A stretch of DNA of 64,000 nucleotides from an uncultured Latescibacterota bacterium. Its GTDB lineage: Bacteria > Latescibacterota > UBA2968 > UBA8231. Where the stretch lies: positions 124,001 through 188,000 of the forward strand of contig OY282352.1 of assembly GCA_958295495.1 (NCBI GenBank). The letters run 5' to 3'. Below the pieces are notes generated by a model that saw nothing but the letters and a program-made list of their open reading frames with translations, was not told the DNA's origin and did no database searches. A program made the translations under genes and the position numbers. The number at the start of each line of letters is the position of its first letter. Position 1 is the first letter of the stretch. Shown one piece after another: positions 32,310 to 46,881 of this stretch.

Positions 32310-35180
32310 TCAAAACGCCACGCCCAATTGCCCAAAGACCAAGCGGCCGATCTCCGGTGCTCCAATAAAGGTCCGGTGCTTAGCATCGAGCGCGTTGGAA
32401 ACATCCACCCCGAGCCGCATCTGCCCGGGCAGCAGCCAATAACTGGCGTTCAAGTCAAGTAGCGAGTACGCGTCCACATCCCCGACGTACACCCCCGACT
32501 CTTGGCGAAACGCCCCCACGTAGCGCCACTGCGCCCCCAAGGTTAGTTGCGGTTGGTCAAAGGTGTAAGACGTGCCTAGCTTGAATTTGTTGCCCGGCGC
32601 GTTGAGCGCTATGTCGGCGATGTCATCGACCTTCTCGAATAAGGTTTTATCGACCCAAGAGTAGCTGCCCGTTAGCGACCATTGGTCGCTGGGGAAATAG
32701 GCCAAGTTCACATCCAGCCCGTTAAGGGTGATCTCGCCGAAATTGCGATAGGTCAACGCCACAGCCGTCGGGTCGAAGGCTTGCTCCGGCGTAACCGTGC
32801 CAAACGGTATGCTCGCGGCCCCGCCGGCAAACAAAGTGACAATTTCATCCACTGGCGAGCCATTGCCGTTGCCAGATAAGGTGCCCGGGACCTGCATGTT
32901 GTCGAGTGGAGCGACTGCCGCGGCCACCTCTGGATTTTCGGTCAGCGCCGCCCCGAGGCTAGCACCTAGCGCCGCCCCGAGGCTGGCCGGATCGAGAAAG
33001 ACATTGGGCGTCTGTACCTGAATAGGGGAGACGAAATCCTCGATTCGGGTGTGATACAGGTCGGCCGCCACCACCAGCTTCGCGCCGATTACTCCCTTGT
33101 AGCCCAGCTCAAAGGTCTCGGTGGTCGTCGAGCGAGTAAGCGGCACATCTAAAACATCGGCGACCGGATCAAAGGGGGCTGAGTCGCCAGCCGCCACCTT
33201 CTCGAGGTTGAGCATGAGTAGGGCGTTGTCCAACCCCGTCAGTTGTTCGGGCACCAATGCAGCTAACCCGCCCAATAGCTGCGAGGCGGCCTCCTCAGCC
33301 GCTGCTTGGTCCAGCCCCTGCAGTACCCCAATCTGGGTCGCTGCTAGTCCCCGAAAAAGCGGTGTATCGAGCCTGCTCAACACCCCCCCGCGCCCCAGAC
33401 CCCACATCACATTGGTAAAAACCGGATCCCCCAAGTCGATGTAGTCGGCCGGCTCCATCCCCGCCAACCGCGCAAAGGGCGAGCGAAACTGCGGCCGGCC
33501 ATTGCCCGAGCGAGTAAAGGTCCAGCCGCTGGCAAAACCCTCGCGATAGGTTCCCTGCGCCCGCACGTCAATGGCCGGTGCAAAGCCCAGCGATGGCTCA
33601 AAGGCCGCGCCAATGCCAAAGGCATCACGGCTGGAGCGAATGTCCAAATAGAGGTTGTTGCTCGACGGCGTTGCAAAGGCGCGGTTGTACGTCAGCCTCA
33701 AGATCTGGGTCTCTTTAGGCTTGAAGACCAACCCGGCGCGCGGCGAGAGCTCGCCTTCGGGAATGCGGTTGTGGTCGTCGTAGCGCAGGGCCACCACCAA
33801 GTCGAGCATCTCGCTCAGGGCCGTCTCGCTCTGCACGTAGGCCCCGAACTCGTTAGTCTGATCGTAGTTTTCGTTGCCGCCGTTGATAGTCCCCTCGGTA
33901 TCGGGCCGCGTCAGCAGCACATCAACACCGTAGGTAAAGCGCTGCCGGCCCCCCAGCGCCGAGGAGTGCTGGACTTGGAAGGCAGTCAGCTTGGAGTTAT
34001 CAACGATCGGATTCCCATCGCGCAGGGTAAAGGTGTCGCCGGCGTTGCTCCCATTCTGGAAGACCTGGGCAAACCAATTTTTGTACAGCAGGCGGAACTG
34101 GACGTAGTTGTACGCCCAGTCTTGGGCTTGGCCAGCCCCTAGGCCGGTCAACTCGATCTGATCGGCCTTATTGTATCCGGCCGCCAAAATAGCCGTTAAG
34201 TCGTCCGAGGCCCGGTAGTCTAAGCGCACTTCGGCGCTCTGGCGCCCAATGTCAAAACTACGCGGTGGGATGGCTGGATTGGCGGCTCTAGCCTGCTCCT
34301 CTACCGGATCGTCGTATTTCCAGTCCACTCCCTGATAGAACTGGGCCGAGACCTTGTAACCGAGGCGATCGCCTGCAGTCCCAGCGTGGCGCATCCCGAC
34401 TTTGTTCACAATGCGCTCGCCCACGCCAAAGTTGACATTGGTCCCCGCTGACGTGAACGGCGAGTGGGTGATGATGTGCATCACGCCGTTGGCACTATTG
34501 GGACCGTAGAGCGCCGACCCCGGCCCCAACACCACCTCGATGCGCTCGATATCGTCGTTGGTCACCGGAATGAAGTTGTAGGCATTCAAGCGCAGGGAGG
34601 GGACGCGGGCGATGCGATTGTCGGTCAGCGTCAGCAGCGCACCCGAAAAGACATTGTTGAAGCCCCGCACGACCACATTGCCCTGCGCCAAGCCGGTCTG
34701 GGAAAAATCAACGGCCGGCAGGTCGCGGATGTGCTCGACGACGCTGAGGGCCGGCCGGTTGCGGATCTCCTTGGCTTCGACCACCGCCACCGAGGCCGGA
34801 GCTTCAAGGACCTTTTCCCGACGCCGCGAGGCCGAGACTACGTTCTGGTCGAGGAAGATGATCCCCGTCTCCAGCCTCAGCCTCTGCCTCTGCTCGCCAC
34901 CGACGATATCCACCCAGTCTATTGTTAGGGACCGATAGCCGATATGCGTGACGCTGAGCTGATACACGCCGGCCGGCAGCCCCTCCAAGCGGAAGCGACC
35001 GTCTTCGTCGGTGGCCGTGCCAACCTTGCCGCCCGGCAGCAGGTCGCCGGCGAGGACGATATTGGCCCCAGGGATGGCTTCGCCTTCTGGCCCCACCACG
35101 ACGCCGGCAAGCGTTCCCTCTTGGCCGAAGGCGACGCCCGCCCACAGCACGAAAGCATATAACAGCAACTTGTATTTCAT
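32310..35180 (-). CDS. TonB-dependent receptor with carboxypeptidase-like regulatory domain
   Basis: A 956-residue outer-membrane receptor. Order of parts: signal peptide (residues 1-19), a carboxypeptidase-regulatory-like beta-sandwich (LAGVVVGPEGEAIPGANIVLAG...YQLSVTHIGYRS, about residues 23-92), a plug domain (SASRRREKVLEAPASVAVV to RIEVVLGPGSALYGPNSANGVMHIITH), and a 22-strand barrel ending in Phe. TonB-gated receptors bring siderophores, vitamin B12, glycans or peptides across the outer membrane. No substrate-binding partner or lipoprotein lies beside it, so the cargo is unknown. GGAGGAG precedes the ATG. It is monocistronic, ending at the shared terminator. Confidence 0.92.
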   Translation of the reverse strand: MKYKLLLYAFVLWAGVAFGQEGTLAGVVVGPEGEAIPGANIVLAGDLLPGGKVGTATDEDGRFRLEGLPAGVYQLSVTHIGYRSLTIDWVDIVGGEQRQRLRLETGIIFLDQNVVSASRRREKVLEAPASVAVVEAKEIRNRPALSVVEHIRDLPAVDFSQTGLAQGNVVVRGFNNVFSGALLTLTDNRIARVPSLRLNAYNFIPVTNDDIERIEVVLGPGSALYGPNSANGVMHIITHSPFTSAGTNVNFGVGERIVNKVGMRHAGTAGDRLGYKVSAQFYQGVDWKYDDPVEEQARAANPAIPPRSFDIGRQSAEVRLDYRASDDLTAILAAGYNKADQIELTGLGAGQAQDWAYNYVQFRLLYKNWFAQVFQNGSNAGDTFTLRDGNPIVDNSKLTAFQVQHSSALGGRQRFTYGVDVLLTRPDTEGTINGGNENYDQTNEFGAYVQSETALSEMLDLVVALRYDDHNRIPEGELSPRAGLVFKPKETQILRLTYNRAFATPSSNNLYLDIRSSRDAFGIGAAFEPSLGFAPAIDVRAQGTYREGFASGWTFTRSGNGRPQFRSPFARLAGMEPADYIDLGDPVFTNVMWGLGRGGVLSRLDTPLFRGLAATQIGVLQGLDQAAAEEAASQLLGGLAALVPEQLTGLDNALLMLNLEKVAAGDSAPFDPVADVLDVPLTRSTTTETFELGYKGVIGAKLVVAADLYHTRIEDFVSPIQVQTPNVFLDPASLGAALGASLGAALTENPEVAAAVAPLDNMQVPGTLSGNGNGSPVDEIVTLFAGGAASIPFGTVTPEQAFDPTAVALTYRNFGEITLNGLDVNLAYFPSDQWSLTGSYSWVDKTLFEKVDDIADIALNAPGNKFKLGTSYTFDQPQLTLGAQWRYVGAFRQESGVYVGDVDAYSLLDLNASYWLLPGQMRLGVDVSNALDAKHRTFIGAPEIGRLVFGQLGVAF

Positions 35181-35400
35181 GCGATTAGCTCCTCCCTTTT
35201 TGTCCCATAAAGTATCCCTGAATACCCGATCTCGCTACCCCATAATGAGTACTCGGGCGTTGCCTCGACGCTAACTCAGGCGGCAAACCATGTTCCGCAG
35301 CACTTTCCCCGCTCAAAGAGAATCTCCTCTATTGATTCCCCGCGTCTCCATTGCGTATTTTCCCAGCCTTAACTCACCTATGCCATCGGAGACTTATTTC

Positions 35401-36420
35401 ATGTCGGACAAACTCAAACTCGCCTTCATCGGCTGCGGGGCCATCGCTCGCTTTCACCTCGACGGCATCAAAGAGCACGCTCCCCGCATCGACGTCACCG
35501 CCTTAGTCGATCTCGACGCGCCCAAGGCCCAAGCCTACGCCGCTGAAACCGGCGGGCAGGCCTTCACCTCGCTCGACGAAGCTCTCGAAAAGGGCGACTT
35601 CGACGCCTGCGACATCATGCTGCCGCACGACCTACACGAACCCATCGCCCTCCAGTGCCTCGCCGCCGGCAAGCACGTGCTCTTGGAAAAGCCCATGGCC
35701 CCCACCCTCGACGCGTGCGACCGCATTCTCGCTGCCGCACGCGAGGCCCCGGGCGTTTTCATGGTTGCCGAAAACAGCCAGTACTGGCCCGAAATCGTCG
35801 AGGCTCAAAAGCTCCTTACAGCCGGGGCCATCGGCGAGATCATCACCGCTCGCGCGGCCTTTGTCTATCCTTTTGACTCCTACTGGTTCAAAGAGGAGCG
35901 GCCCTGGCGCTACGAAAAGGGGCGCACCGGCGGCGGCATCGCCATCGACGGCGGCTCGCACTGGATCCGGCCCTTGCGCATCTGGATGGGCGAAATCAAA
36001 GAGGTCGTCGGCGTACTGGGGCACCCGCTCGCGCAGATGGAGGGCGAGTCCCTCGCCCGCGCGCTCTTCCGCTTTGACTCGGGCAAGACCGCCATCTTCG
36101 ACGCCATGATGATCGACACGGTCTTTGCCCCCGATCCCTGGTGGCGGATCACCGGCACCAAGGGCGAGCTGACCATCAACGCCGGTCTCGACGGCGCCGA
36201 ACTCTGGCTGTGGGACGCAGCCCATCCCGGGGGCAAGCGGCTTTTTGCCAGCCGCGGTTACACCGAGTCCTTTGGGCCGGAGCTAGCCGATTTTGCCGCC
36301 GCCGTCCTCGACGGCAAGGCCCCGGACGCGCCACCTGAACACTCCCTCGGCGAGCTGCGCACGGCCTTGGCCATCTATCGCTCGGCCGCCAGCCAGCGGT
36401 GGGAGAAGGTGTGGGCGTAA
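35401..36420 (+). CDS. Gfo/Idh/MocA-family NAD(P)-dependent oxidoreductase
   Basis: A 339-residue oxidoreductase. I chose the ATG at 35401 (GGAG upstream; Rossmann fold starts at residue 5) over upstream starts at 35380 and 35290. The nucleotide-binding motif is AFIGCGAIARFHLDGI, then LVDLDAPKAQAYAAE, and the family signature LLEKPMAPTLDAC near residue 95. The substrate domain contains GGGIAIDGGSHWI with the conserved D-x-G-x-H group. Such enzymes interconvert sugars or inositols and ketones. Nothing in the neighbourhood identifies the sugar. It is followed by a 191-base gap and ppdK. Confidence 0.88.
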   Translation: MSDKLKLAFIGCGAIARFHLDGIKEHAPRIDVTALVDLDAPKAQAYAAETGGQAFTSLDEALEKGDFDACDIMLPHDLHEPIALQCLAAGKHVLLEKPMAPTLDACDRILAAAREAPGVFMVAENSQYWPEIVEAQKLLTAGAIGEIITARAAFVYPFDSYWFKEERPWRYEKGRTGGGIAIDGGSHWIRPLRIWMGEIKEVVGVLGHPLAQMEGESLARALFRFDSGKTAIFDAMMIDTVFAPDPWWRITGTKGELTINAGLDGAELWLWDAAHPGGKRLFASRGYTESFGPELADFAAAVLDGKAPDAPPEHSLGELRTALAIYRSAASQRWEKVWA

Positions 36421-36537
36421 TGCTTGCACGAACCTCTCCTTTGGGATATATTCAGCCCTGCGAGAGCAGTTCCCCGAAGCACCAGAGCATGTTCGGCCCT
36501 TGGACTCATCCCAACACCCCAATTCGCTCCCTTTTCA

Positions 36538-36568
36538 ATCTCGGCGGCAAAGGCTGTCAAGCCGAGAT
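36538..36568 (+). other. Hairpin in the ppdK leader
   Basis: An 8-bp stem (ATCTCGGC, 36538-36545, with GCCGAGAT, 36561-36568) and 15-base loop lies about 45 bases before the ppdK start. There is no T-run, so it is not a clear terminator; it could be a transcript-end structure for the oxidoreductase or a leader element. Confidence 0.3.
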
Positions 36569-36611
36569 GCCCTCTCGATTCAAAACGCATTATTTATAGA
36601 ATAGGAAAGAA

Positions 36612-39245
<2,634 letters not shown>

Positions 39246-39254
39246 GCTTCTGCC

Positions 39255-40022
39255 GTGAGTCGGGTCATCGCCATATCCAATCAAAAAGGAGGGGTCGGCA
39301 AGACTACCACTGCCGTCAACTTGGCGGCCAGCCTCGCCGTGGCCGAGCAAAAGACCCTACTCATCGACATGGATCCGCAGGCCAACGCCACCTCGGGCTG
39401 CGGCTTTCAGAGCGGCGAGGAAGTCGAAACGGCCAACATCTACCACGCGCTGATCGGGCAAAAGGCGACCGACGAGGTCAGCTACGAGACCAAGATATCT
39501 TTTTTGTCCTTGATTCCCTCGCACATCAACCTGACGGGTGCCGAGGTCGAAATGGTCAACATGATCGCCCGCGAGCAGAAGTTAGACGGGCTGCTCGCCC
39601 AAGTCCGCGACCAATACTCCTATATCATTCTCGACTGTCCGCCCTCTTTGGGGCTGCTGACCCTCAACGCCCTAACGGCGGCCGACTCAGTGCTCATACC
39701 CATTCAGTGCGAGTACTACGCACTAGAGGGCCTCGGCCGGCTGCTCAACACCGTGCGCCAGATCCAACGCCACCTCAACCCCAAGCTCCAGATCGCCGGC
39801 GTCCTGCTCACCATGTTCGACGGGCGCTTAAACCTATCGCGCCAGGTGTCCTCCGAGGTCAAGTCCTACTTCGGCAACAAGGTGTACAAGACCTCCATCA
39901 GCCGCAACGTGCGCTTGGCCGAGGCCCCTAGCCACGGCCAACCCATCGTGCTCTACGACATCTTGTCGCAGGGATCTCAGGATTACATGAGCCTCGCAGG
40001 AGAAGTGATCGACCATGGGTAA
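39255..40022 (+). CDS. parA: ParA/Soj chromosome-partitioning ATPase
   Basis: A 255-residue ParA (Soj) ATPase. The deviant Walker A is [15 protein letters not shown] (from residue 10), with the signature lysine at residue 11; Walker B is [18 protein letters not shown], and [12 protein letters not shown] follows the first strand. It partitions the replication-origin region together with ParB by ATP-dependent DNA binding. The start is a GTG at 39255 with a weak ribosome-binding site. It overlaps parB by eight bases, so the two are translationally coupled. A parAB pair is usually near oriC, but no dnaA, gidB or parS was recognised here. Confidence 0.93.
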   Translation: MSRVIAISNQKGGVGKTTTAVNLAASLAVAEQKTLLIDMDPQANATSGCGFQSGEEVETANIYHALIGQKATDEVSYETKISFLSLIPSHINLTGAEVEMVNMIAREQKLDGLLAQVRDQYSYIILDCPPSLGLLTLNALTAADSVLIPIQCEYYALEGLGRLLNTVRQIQRHLNPKLQIAGVLLTMFDGRLNLSRQVSSEVKSYFGNKVYKTSISRNVRLAEAPSHGQPIVLYDILSQGSQDYMSLAGEVIDHG

Positions 40023-40887
40023 GAAGCCGGTCCTCGGCAAGGGCATCAGCGCCCTCATCCCGGAATATGCCGAACCTAGCGGCCAAGGCGACGCCACGCG
40101 CCAGGTCGTCTATCTCAACGTCGATGAGGTCGAACCCAACCCCTATCAAGCCCGCACCACGTTCGACGAGGAGCAAATCGACGAGTTGATGCGCTCGATT
40201 CAAGAAAAAGGCGTCATCCAGCCCATCGCCGTCAACCGCATCGGCCAGAATTACCAAATCATCGCCGGCGAGCGCCGCTGGCGGGCCACCAAGAAGGCGG
40301 GGATCCAAGAAATACCTGCGATCGTCCACGAAATCGAGTCTCAACAAGACTTGATGGAGCTGTCGCTAATCGAGAACATCCAGCGCGAAAACCTGACCCC
40401 AATCGAAGAGGCCGAAGGCTACCGCTCGCTGACCGACAAGTGCTTCCTCACGCAGGAGGAAGTCGCCCGCAAGGTGGGGAAAAATCGCACGACCGTGACC
40501 AATCTTCTCAGGCTATTGCAATTGCCGCACGAAGTCCAAGAATTCTTGCGCCGCGGCCAATTGCAGATGGGGCACGCCCGCGCCCTGCTCGGCCTCGAAG
40601 AAGACGAAGACCGGCTCGCGCTGGCCCGCCGAGCGGTCGAAGAAAAAATGGCCGTCCGCGAGGTTGAAAAGGCAGTCGCCAATCAGCGCACGGGCCGCAG
40701 GAAAAAGAAGTCTCCCAAAGAAGTCCCCAGCGACCCCCACATCCGCGACTATGAGGAGCGGTTGCAGCATCGCTTCGGCACGGCGGTCAACATCCGCCGC
40801 ACGGCAAACAAGGGGTCAATCCAGCTTGAATTCTACAACGATGGCGATCTAGAGCGGATACTCGACCTGCTGATCGACAGCGAATGA
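40015..40887 (+). CDS. parB: ParB/Spo0J chromosome-partitioning protein
   Basis: A 290-residue ParB. The N-terminal ParA-interaction peptide [15 protein letters not shown], the CTP-binding box motif GERRWRA (residues 85-91), the [17 protein letters not shown] box and the helix-turn-helix ([27 protein letters not shown], about residues 139-165) are all present; the C-terminal dimer domain follows. It loads on parS and slides as a CTP-dependent clamp. It overlaps parA by eight bases and the following lipoprotein by four (ATGA). Confidence 0.93.
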   Translation: MGKKPVLGKGISALIPEYAEPSGQGDATRQVVYLNVDEVEPNPYQARTTFDEEQIDELMRSIQEKGVIQPIAVNRIGQNYQIIAGERRWRATKKAGIQEIPAIVHEIESQQDLMELSLIENIQRENLTPIEEAEGYRSLTDKCFLTQEEVARKVGKNRTTVTNLLRLLQLPHEVQEFLRRGQLQMGHARALLGLEEDEDRLALARRAVEEKMAVREVEKAVANQRTGRRKKKSPKEVPSDPHIRDYEERLQHRFGTAVNIRRTANKGSIQLEFYNDGDLERILDLLIDSE

Positions 40888-42260
40888 ACCGCGGTTGGCA
40901 CCTCTTGGCCCCACTCCTCGCCTTCGGCGCCTGCAGCTTGCTCCACGACGAACTCCCCAACGATCCCCCAACCGTGCATTTGGCGCGGATGACCTGCCAG
41001 TCGCCGGACACAGCTTCCCTAGATACCCTGATCAACAGCGCGGACGCGGTCTGCCGAGTCCAGCGCGGCGGCGAGATTCGCTTTGAAATCCGCGCGGCCG
41101 ACGAGGACGACGATCCTGTGTTCTACGAGTGGAGAGCCCCAGCCGGAGGCAGCTTCCGCGATTCGCAGGCCCAAGAGACCAACTCTTGGTTCGCCCCCCA
41201 AACCATCGCCGGCTCCAGCGAGCAATTTGTCGTGCAGGTCCTGATAACCGACCGCAACTGCGCTACCGTACCCGATCTAGCCGACCGCCAGCACTGCGCC
41301 GAAGAGGCACGGGTGCTGGTCGAAAACTTCCTCGTGGAGGTCGTGCAGCGCGAACCCCTGTTGGAAGTAACGTCCGCTGCGAGCAGCGCATTTAGCGCAC
41401 CGCAGATATTTATCGACGCGCTTGGCACCGATCCAGACGGCGATCGGCTCGAATACCACTGGGAGCAGATGGCTGGGGACAGCCTCGGCATTTGGCCAGA
41501 GGCCATCCGCGACGAGGAAACCGCTCGGCAAATCGGCTCGCGCGCCGTCGTCGTCGCCTTCTTTCCCGGCAGGTACGAACTGCGCGTTTCCGCGAGCGAC
41601 GGTGCAGCGAACACCGAGCGCGAAATCGCCCTCTACGTTCCAATCGAACCGCCACTACCAACTGGCGGTATGGTGCGCCTGGTCCTGCCAACGGATCAAG
41701 CATACGAGATCGACGCGTACGAGTATCCCAACGCCAAGGGCGAGCGGCCGCCATCCGCCTCGTTTTTCCAAGCGGCGCGCCTGTGCGCGGCCGAAGGCAA
41801 GCGCTTGTGCAAACCGAGCGAGTGGCGTGCGGCCTGTCAAGCCGGCCAAATGCGGCGCTTTTCTTCGACCGACGATTTGGCCGCCTACGGCAGCCGCGAC
41901 CACTTTGGCGTGCGCTTCTGCAATGTACCGGGTTCGGCCTTTTCCCAATTCAGCACCAATCCAGCCGACCAACTCGCGCCCTCCGGCTCGTTTCCCAACT
42001 GCGACGCGACCGGCGTCTTTGACTTGACGGGCAACCTAAACGAGTGGCTCGCCGCGCTCGACGACGCCGGCGACCTAGCAGTGTACGTCGCAGCAAGCAG
42101 CGTATCTTCAAGCGGTGTTTGCGACGGCGCAAGCCTCGTGGGCACCCTGTCCAGCGGGGGCCAAGACCCCTATGATATAGAGGTCTTAGCGGGAATCATC
42201 GCCGACTCGCCCTTGCAAAACTACGAGCAGCCCCTCCTCGGCTTTCGCTGCTGTCGTTGA
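40884..42260 (+). CDS. Probable lipoprotein with FGE-sulfatase (SUMF1-type) C-terminal domain
   Basis: A 458-residue protein. Residues 1-17 have a hydrophobic stretch ending FGAC, an acceptable lipobox (Phe at -3 is unusual). The middle has two Ig/PKD-like domains with acidic loops (ADEDDDPVFYEWRAP; DALGTDPDGDRLEYHWEQM). From about residue 285 there is a formylglycine-generating-enzyme fold: IDAYEYPNAKGERPPSASFFQAARLCAAEGKRLCKPSEWRAACQ, GVFDLTGNLNEW and terminal LGFRCCR. Whether it is a catalyst or only a C-type-lectin-like binding fold is uncertain. It overlaps the parB stop (ATGA), so it is translationally coupled to a cytoplasmic partition system, which is odd for a lipoprotein. Confidence 0.8.
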   Translation: MNRGWHLLAPLLAFGACSLLHDELPNDPPTVHLARMTCQSPDTASLDTLINSADAVCRVQRGGEIRFEIRAADEDDDPVFYEWRAPAGGSFRDSQAQETNSWFAPQTIAGSSEQFVVQVLITDRNCATVPDLADRQHCAEEARVLVENFLVEVVQREPLLEVTSAASSAFSAPQIFIDALGTDPDGDRLEYHWEQMAGDSLGIWPEAIRDEETARQIGSRAVVVAFFPGRYELRVSASDGAANTEREIALYVPIEPPLPTGGMVRLVLPTDQAYEIDAYEYPNAKGERPPSASFFQAARLCAAEGKRLCKPSEWRAACQAGQMRRFSSTDDLAAYGSRDHFGVRFCNVPGSAFSQFSTNPADQLAPSGSFPNCDATGVFDLTGNLNEWLAALDDAGDLAVYVAASSVSSSGVCDGASLVGTLSSGGQDPYDIEVLAGIIADSPLQNYEQPLLGFRCCR

Positions 42261-42276
42261 CCCCAAGTTCCCAGCT

Positions 42277-43026
42277 ATGGACCAAGAACAACTCCGCCAC
42301 CTATTAGAGCGAGTCGCCACCGGGGATCTCGCGCCGAGCCAAGCCTTAGAGCGGCTTAGGAACCTGCCCTTTGAAAACCTCGGGTTCGCCCACGTCGATC
42401 ACCACCGCGCCCTGCGCACTGGGTTCCCGGAAGTCATTTTCGGCCAAGGCAAAACCTGCGAACAGGTGCTGGCCATCGCCGAGCGCATAACCGCAGATGG
42501 CGCCCAAGTGCTGGCCACCCGCGTCGAAGCGACCACGGCGCAAGCACTCGTCGCGCACTTTGACCGCGCCGAGCACGACCCTCTCGCCCGCACGGTCCTA
42601 GTACCGGGGATTGAGCACCCCGCGCCCGAGGGTCTAGTGGCCGTAGTCGCAGCCGGCACCTCGGACTTGCCCGTGGCCCGCGAAGCTGTAGTCACGGCCC
42701 GCGCCATGGGCGCACAGGTCGAGGAGATTTGCGATGTCGGCGTCGCCGGCCTGCACCGGCTTTTAGCGTACCGCGAGCTCTTGCAGCGGGCGCGGGCCAT
42801 TGTCGTGGTCGCCGGGATGGAGGGCGCGCTCGCCAGCGTCGTAGGTGGGCTGGTGGATGTTCCGGTCGTGGCCGTGCCGACTAGCGTGGGGTACGGCGCG
42901 AGTTTCCACGGCCTTGCCGCCCTCTTGGCCATGCTCAACTCCTGTGCGGCCGGCGTGGTGGTCGTCAATATCGACAACGGCTTTGGTGCTGGGTACGCGG
43001 CCGCCCAGATCAACCGCCGCACATGA
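42277..43026 (+). CDS. larB: Nickel-pincer cofactor biosynthesis protein LarB
   Basis: A 249-residue LarB, PurE-like at the C-terminus. It carboxylates and hydrolyses nicotinic acid adenine dinucleotide in the first step of the cofactor used by LarA. The AIR-carboxylase-like core is VVAAGTSDLPVAREAVVTARAMG (about residues 124-146), CDVGVAGLHRLL, VVVAGMEGALASVVGGLVDVPVVAVPTSVGYGASFHG. The N-terminal block (NLGFAHVDHHRALRTGFPEVIFGQGKT) is the family-specific part. Its stop overlaps the mobA start (ATGA). LarA is 22 kb away; larC and larE are not in the window. Confidence 0.9.
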   Translation: MDQEQLRHLLERVATGDLAPSQALERLRNLPFENLGFAHVDHHRALRTGFPEVIFGQGKTCEQVLAIAERITADGAQVLATRVEATTAQALVAHFDRAEHDPLARTVLVPGIEHPAPEGLVAVVAAGTSDLPVAREAVVTARAMGAQVEEICDVGVAGLHRLLAYRELLQRARAIVVVAGMEGALASVVGGLVDVPVVAVPTSVGYGASFHGLAALLAMLNSCAAGVVVVNIDNGFGAGYAAAQINRRT

Positions 43027-43631
43027 TCCACATCGCCGTGCTGGCCGGCGGCCAGAGCCGGCGCATGGGCCGCGACAAGGCCCTCCTGCAACTAGGCGGC
43101 CAGACCCTGATTGAACGAGTTATCGCCGCGGCGCACCCTCTCGCCTATCCCTGCCTCATCGTCGGCGACCCGGCCGCCTATGGCCACCTCGGGCTGCCCG
43201 TCCTTCCCGATCGCCGCCCCAAGCTCGGGCCGCTGGGCGGCCTGTACACCGCGCTCGACGCAACCGCCGCGCCCGTGCTCCTCCTCGCCTGCGACTTGCC
43301 CTTTCTCACGCCGGGCTTCCTCCGCCACCTAACCGACCGGCGCGGGCCGCATCAAGCGGTCGTGCCCTACGCGGCCGCAGGACTGCAACCGCTCTGCGCA
43401 CTCTACGAGCCGTCCTGCTTGGCGGCTGTAGAATCCGCCATACAGGCCGATCAGCTCGGCATGCGCAGCCTGCTGCACAATCTGAGTTTGGATTTGGTAC
43501 GGGAAAAGGACTGGCGGCCCTACGACGAGCGCGGCCTGCTTTTTGCCAATCTCAACGCGCCCGAAGAGTACGAGCGGGCGCAAGCCGCACTTCTAAAACC
43601 CGGCATCCACCACGCTCAACACCAACAATAG
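43023..43631 (+). CDS. mobA: Molybdenum cofactor guanylyltransferase MobA
   Basis: A 202-residue MobA-type nucleotidyltransferase that adds GMP to molybdopterin. The signature LAGGQSRRMGRDKALLQLGG begins at residue 7, followed by PKLGPLGGLYTAL and LLACDLPFLTPGFL with the metal-binding Asp. The start overlaps the larB stop by four bases, so the two cofactor genes are coupled. The 3' end overlaps the convergent ctaB gene by 39 bases. Confidence 0.9.
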   Translation: MIHIAVLAGGQSRRMGRDKALLQLGGQTLIERVIAAAHPLAYPCLIVGDPAAYGHLGLPVLPDRRPKLGPLGGLYTALDATAAPVLLLACDLPFLTPGFLRHLTDRRGPHQAVVPYAAAGLQPLCALYEPSCLAAVESAIQADQLGMRSLLHNLSLDLVREKDWRPYDERGLLFANLNAPEEYERAQAALLKPGIHHAQHQQ

Positions 43632-44453
43632 CGGCAGGTAGAGGACCGAAGCCTTGAGCAGCCGCCGCGCACTGGTCGCCGAACGCGAGACACTAAGCGC
43701 GAGACCGGAGGCGAGAAACAGGGCGCCCAACACCAGCGCCCCAACCAGATAAAACGGCCCGGTGAGGCCCATAAACGCAGGCAACACCGAAAAAATCAGC
43801 AGCAGCACCAAGTAGCCCATGACCTGCCAGCAGGTGCTGTTCCCATCCGGCTCGACGACGGGCAACATCTTGAAACCGCCGCGCCGATAGTCGTCGCGAA
43901 AGATCCAAGCAATGGCGTAGAAGTGCGGGTGCTGCCAAGCAAAGAGAATGAGAAAGAGGACCACGGCGCCCGGGTCAATCGCGCCGGTCGCTGCCGTCCA
44001 GCCCCCTACGGGCGGCAGGGCACCCGGCACGGCCCCCAGCGAGGTATTGAGCCAATTTTGCCGCTTCATCGGGGTGTACACTACCACGTAGAGAAACGCG
44101 GAGAGGAGTGCCAAAAACGCCGTCAACAGCCCAGCGGTAAAAAGCAGGAAAAACACGCCGCCCAACACCAGCGCAAAACCCATCGACAGGGCAATGCCCG
44201 GCTTGACGCGCCCGGTGGGCAAGGGCCGATTGCGCGTGCGCTTCATCAAACCATCGACATCGCGCTCCAGATAGTGGTTGAGCACCGACGAGCCGCAGGT
44301 GGTCAGGCCCGTGCCGACGAGCAAGCAGCAAAAAAGCAGCGGCGCGTGGATTCCTTGCCCGCCCCAGAAGAATCCCAAGGCGGCCGTGACCAGCACCAAA
44401 AAGGCAATTCTCGGTTTAGTCAGTTCCCAGTAGTCGCGCCAAGTAGCAGTCAT
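43593..44453 (-). CDS. ctaB: Protoheme IX farnesyltransferase (heme O synthase)
   Basis: A 286-residue UbiA-family integral membrane prenyltransferase with about nine helices. I chose the ATG at 44453, where family homology begins (WRDYWELTKPRIAFLVLVTAALGF). The first allylic-diphosphate site is NHYLERDVDGLMKRTRNRPLPTG (around residue 79) and the second region contains FAWQHPHFYAIAW, IFRDDYRRGGFKMLPVV. It makes heme O for heme-copper oxidases. No oxidase genes are close. It is convergent with mobA and divergent from ligA, with only about 105 bases between the two starts. Confidence 0.92.
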   Translation of the reverse strand: MTATWRDYWELTKPRIAFLVLVTAALGFFWGGQGIHAPLLFCCLLVGTGLTTCGSSVLNHYLERDVDGLMKRTRNRPLPTGRVKPGIALSMGFALVLGGVFFLLFTAGLLTAFLALLSAFLYVVVYTPMKRQNWLNTSLGAVPGALPPVGGWTAATGAIDPGAVVLFLILFAWQHPHFYAIAWIFRDDYRRGGFKMLPVVEPDGNSTCWQVMGYLVLLLIFSVLPAFMGLTGPFYLVGALVLGALFLASGLALSVSRSATSARRLLKASVLYLPLLLVLSVVDAGF

Positions 44454-44507
44454 ATCTATCTCGTTCCACGACAAAAATATAAAGTCAGCTCTACCAACGG
44501 ACAATAA

Positions 44508-46867
<2,360 letters not shown>

Positions 46868-46881
46868 AGCCATCTCCTAGC

